DNA of 64,000 nt. Source: Proruminimicrobium sp964487915. Its GTDB lineage: Bacteria > Elusimicrobiota > Endomicrobiia > Endomicrobiales > Endomicrobiaceae. The stretch lies in NCBI GenBank assembly GCA_964487915.1, contig CAZASN010000005.1, positions 56,210 through 120,209 of the forward strand. The letters run 5' to 3'. The notes beneath the pieces are model-generated. The model searched no databases. It saw only the letters and a list, made by a program, of their open reading frames with translations, and was not told the origin of the DNA. Below, one piece after another: positions 62,684 to 64,000 of this stretch; the first letter of the stretch is position 1; the number at the start of each line of letters is the position of its first letter. The translations under genes were made by a program, and so were the position numbers.

Positions 62684-63421
62684 TCAGCATCCGTTACCGT
62701 TGTTGCCATTGCCGTTATCAAGACCGTTGGCATTTCCGTTATTGCCTTTGCCGTTGCCTGTTCCGTTTCCATTATCGTTGCCATTTCCGTTATTCCCGTA
62801 CCCGTCGTTATCGTTTCCGTTATTTCCGTTGCCGTTATTGCCATTGCCGTTATCCTGACCGTTGGCATTTCCGTTATTGCCTTTGCCGTTGCCTGTTCCG
62901 TTTCCGTTGTCATTGCCATTTCCGTTATTTCCGTATCTGTGTCTCTCTCTATGCTGTTTACAAATTGATTTTGCCGTAGCTTCATCGTTTGCAGCAGGAT
63001 CTTTAAGAATACCACTAGACTCTCCCATAGATGAACGTCCTAATGATAAAGTAATCTCCTTATCTTTATAGTTTCCCTTTACAACTACAAAAACAAAAGG
63101 TTCTCCTTCATCATCAGTACTTACAGTCGCTTTAAATGTCTGAAAATATTTTGATATACCCATACTAACTCCCAGTTGCTCTGATTGCGTTGTATAGTTG
63201 GGAACATCAAAAAAAGTTCCGTTTTCTATTTGATAAGTAATTTCATTTTTTACTATAAAATTAACAAGAGAAGCTCCTTCCGCTTCAATTGCTTTTAATG
63301 CAAGCGAAGAGTAGGCAGTAACGGAAATCGTGGACAAAATTCCTATAATAACAATTACGATTACAAGTTCAACAAGCGTAAATGCTTTTTTGTCGGAAAT
63401 TTTAATCCATTTTTTTTCCAT
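62684..63421 (-). CDS. Type IV prepilin-like protein with duplicated Gly/Asn tail ending in Cys
   Basis: The 245-aa paralogue of the previous protein has the same class III signal (DKKAFTLVELVIVIVIIGILSTISVTAYSSL) and a similar globular part. Residues 163-245 are a Gly/Asn/Asp tail made of a 45-residue unit and a partial second copy. The only cysteines after the signal are C154, just before the tail, and the very last residue C245. They could form a disulfide loop or link subunits. ATG 63421 has GAGGAGG close upstream. The gene is transcribed alone, with its own promoter and terminator. Confidence 0.83.
   Translation of the reverse strand: MEKKWIKISDKKAFTLVELVIVIVIIGILSTISVTAYSSLALKAIEAEGASLVNFIVKNEITYQIENGTFFDVPNYTTQSEQLGVSMGISKYFQTFKATVSTDDEGEPFVFVVVKGNYKDKEITLSLGRSSMGESSGILKDPAANDEATAKSICKQHRERHRYGNNGNGNDNGNGTGNGKGNNGNANGQDNGNGNNGNGNNGNDNDGYGNNGNGNDNGNGTGNGKGNNGNANGLDNGNGNNGNGC
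62687..62935 (-). repeat. Tandem Gly/Asn-coding repeat, 135-bp period
   Basis: The coding DNA of the tail consists of near-identical blocks 135 bases apart; for example gaccgttggcatttccg occurs at 62722 and at 62857. Shorter Gly-Asn codon repeats fill each unit, so the length is probably variable by slippage or recombination. Confidence 0.85.
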
Positions 63422-63439
63422 ACTGTCCTCCTCGCAAAT

Positions 63440-63469
63440 ATAGTATAGTACATTTTTGTTTTTTTTCAA
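63440..63469 (-). promoter_or_regulatory. Promoter of the second prepilin-like gene
   Basis: On the minus strand TTGAAA (63464-63469) and TACTAT (63440-63445) are 18 bases apart, with a spacer almost the same as at the other prepilin promoter. Confidence 0.5.
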
Positions 63470-63555
63470 TAACTTTCAATTTCAATTTTAAATTTACAAA
63501 TAATCGTAGATTATTTTTCTTTTTTTATTTAAAAAATTTATCGTAAATATTTATG

Positions 63556-63584
63556 TTGACTTTTTTTATATTTTTATATACAAT
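63556..63584 (+). promoter_or_regulatory. Promoter of the tRNA-tuf operon
   Basis: TTGACT (63556-63561) and TACAAT (63579-63584) are separated by exactly 17 bases, 50 bases before tRNA-Tyr. It is the strongest promoter match on the plus strand in this area. Confidence 0.7.
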
Positions 63585-63589
63585 ACTTG

Positions 63590-63618
63590 CACTCTCAGAT
63601 AATGAGAGTGTTTTTTTT
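63590..63618 (+). promoter_or_regulatory. Terminator-like hairpin at the 5' end of the tRNA-tuf transcript
   Basis: cactctca (63590-63597) pairs with tgagagtg (63603-63610) around a 5-base loop, followed by eight Ts. The predicted transcript start (about 63591) falls on the first base of the hairpin. No plus-strand gene lies upstream for it to terminate. Confidence 0.6.
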
Positions 63619-63633
63619 CGTTTTTTGAAATAC

Positions 63634-63718
63634 GGGGGTGTGGCCGAGCGGCCAATGGCAACAGACTGTAAATCTGTCGGGCTTTCGCCCTGCGATGGTT
63701 CAAATCCATCCGCCCCCA
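63634..63718 (+). tRNA. tRNA-Tyr (anticodon GTA)
   Basis: The acceptor stem gggggtg/cgccccc has one G-T pair. The anticodon loop is ctGTAaa in the stem agact...agtct-like arm, the long variable arm is gggctttcgccc, and the T arm is ggttcaaatcc. The class II shape with GTA identifies Tyr. CCA is not encoded. Confidence 0.96.
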
Positions 63719-63726
63719 TGTTTTGT

Positions 63727-63797
63727 GCGGGAGTAGCACAATGGTAGTGCTCCAGCCTTCCAAGCTGGCCACGCGGGTTCGATTCCCGTCTCCCGCT
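63727..63797 (+). tRNA. tRNA-Gly (anticodon TCC)
   Basis: The acceptor stem gcgggag/ctcccgc is perfect. The anticodon stem ccagc/gctgg holds loop ctTCCaa, and the T arm is cgggttcgattcccg. It lies 8 bases after tRNA-Tyr. Confidence 0.97.
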
Positions 63798-63820
63798 CTT
63801 TAGAGTTAAGCTCTGAGTGT

Positions 63821-63892
63821 GCCGAGGTGGCTCAGTGGTAGAGCACCTCCTTGGTAAGGAGGTGGTCGTGGGTTCAATTCCCATCCTCGGCT
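63821..63892 (+). tRNA. tRNA-Thr (anticodon GGT)
   Basis: The acceptor stem gccgagg/cctcggc is perfect. The anticodon stem cctcc/ggagg holds loop ttGGTaa, and the T arm is gtgggttcaattcccat. The order Tyr-Gly-Thr before tuf is common in bacteria. Confidence 0.97.
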
Positions 63893-63945
63893 TACGAATT
63901 TAAATAATTTTAATAATTGCAGTAAATAAAACGGAGGTAAGTAAA

Positions 63946-64000
63946 ATGTCAAAAGAGAAATTTGATAGATCAAAACCGCACGTAAACGTAGGAACGATAG
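63946..64000 (+). CDS. tuf: Elongation factor Tu, first 18 residues (partial at window end)
   Basis: The ATG at 63946 is preceded by GGAGGT and opens a frame MSKEKFDRSKPHVNVGTI, the highly conserved EF-Tu beginning that leads into the first GTP-binding strand. EF-Tu carries aminoacyl-tRNA to the ribosome. The frame is still open at the window edge. It follows tRNA-Thr by 53 bases and is probably cotranscribed with the three tRNAs. Confidence 0.95.
   Translation, partial: MSKEKFDRSKPHVNVGTI

Noticed and set aside
62665..63071. Long open frames overlapping the second prepilin-like gene, rich in Thr/Glu/Ile or Pro/Leu
   Set aside because: They are other-frame readings of the Gly/Asn repeat, which has no stops in several frames. 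They lack start signals, and the prepilin frame has a clear signal and ribosome site.
63525..63884. Minus-strand open frames across the tRNA cluster
   Set aside because: The sequence is fully explained by tRNA-Tyr, tRNA-Gly and tRNA-Thr; such spurious frames over tRNAs are common.

Overview
The window is AT-rich, densely coded bacterial DNA from a diderm (Gram-negative-type) anaerobe. Supporting signs are an LptE lipoprotein, outer-membrane beta-barrels, several radical SAM enzymes, low GC, and prepilin-like proteins with the K/AFTLVELVIVIVI motif. From overall gene style I infer Elusimicrobiota, probably Endomicrobiia. That assignment comes from familiarity with the group, not from a search. 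No phage, insertion sequence or CRISPR array is visible. A 100-N assembly gap lies at 41358-41457.

Layout. 1-5489: end of a malate/lactate dehydrogenase gene, yjbQ-type gene, birA (opposite strand), mnmG, a flavodoxin-ferredoxin protein, a SemiSWEET-like transporter, tRNA-Arg(CCG) and a PflX-like radical SAM gene. 5520-10769: a small membrane protein followed by four peptidases (M16 active, M16 inactive, M48, M42). 10946-22380 (minus strand): a probable six-gene operon, read from right to left as a TMTC-like TPR membrane protein, a small secreted protein, rmuC, an OppA-like lipoprotein, a 1781-aa SprA/Sov-like outer-membrane protein and comF. 22526-26188: metF, a PorV/PorQ-like barrel and an M6 protease ending in a type-IX-secretion-like sorting domain. 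26317-37417: ugpC-like ATPase, exported nitroreductase, ispA, dxs, tlyA, B12-radical SAM-TPR protein, then leuS-lptE-holA. 37419-40260 (minus): a shortened uvrC and murJ. 40354-43930: a giant repeat-radical SAM-SPASM gene broken by the assembly gap. 43996-48068: rpsT, PhoH/PIN ATPase, PHP phosphoesterase, DUF2779 nuclease-like protein. 48138-53117: pyrD-pyrF-pyrE-purM-purN-purB. 53126-58578: SGNH/TPR protein, GH94-type phosphorylase, tcdA. 58581-63421 (minus): two GGDEF diguanylate cyclases, a secreted protein and two paralogous prepilin-like proteins. 63634-64000: tRNA-Tyr, tRNA-Gly, tRNA-Thr and the start of tuf.

How the parts fit. The most interesting theme is a possible type IX-like secretion system outside Bacteroidota. 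A SprA-like translocon candidate, a PorV/PorQ-like shuttle candidate and a protease with a PNP...GxYF-type C-terminal sorting domain are all here, 6 kb apart on divergent operons. Other points are a 109-bp repeat present twice with a conserved centre, conserved outer ends and arms that differ between copies yet stay self-complementary; three strong promoters placed so close to start codons that leaderless mRNAs are expected (birA, murJ, pyrD); and a prepilin with a duplicated Gly/Asn tail ending in cysteine.

No gene-free stretch exceeds 300 bases apart from the sequence hidden in the gap.
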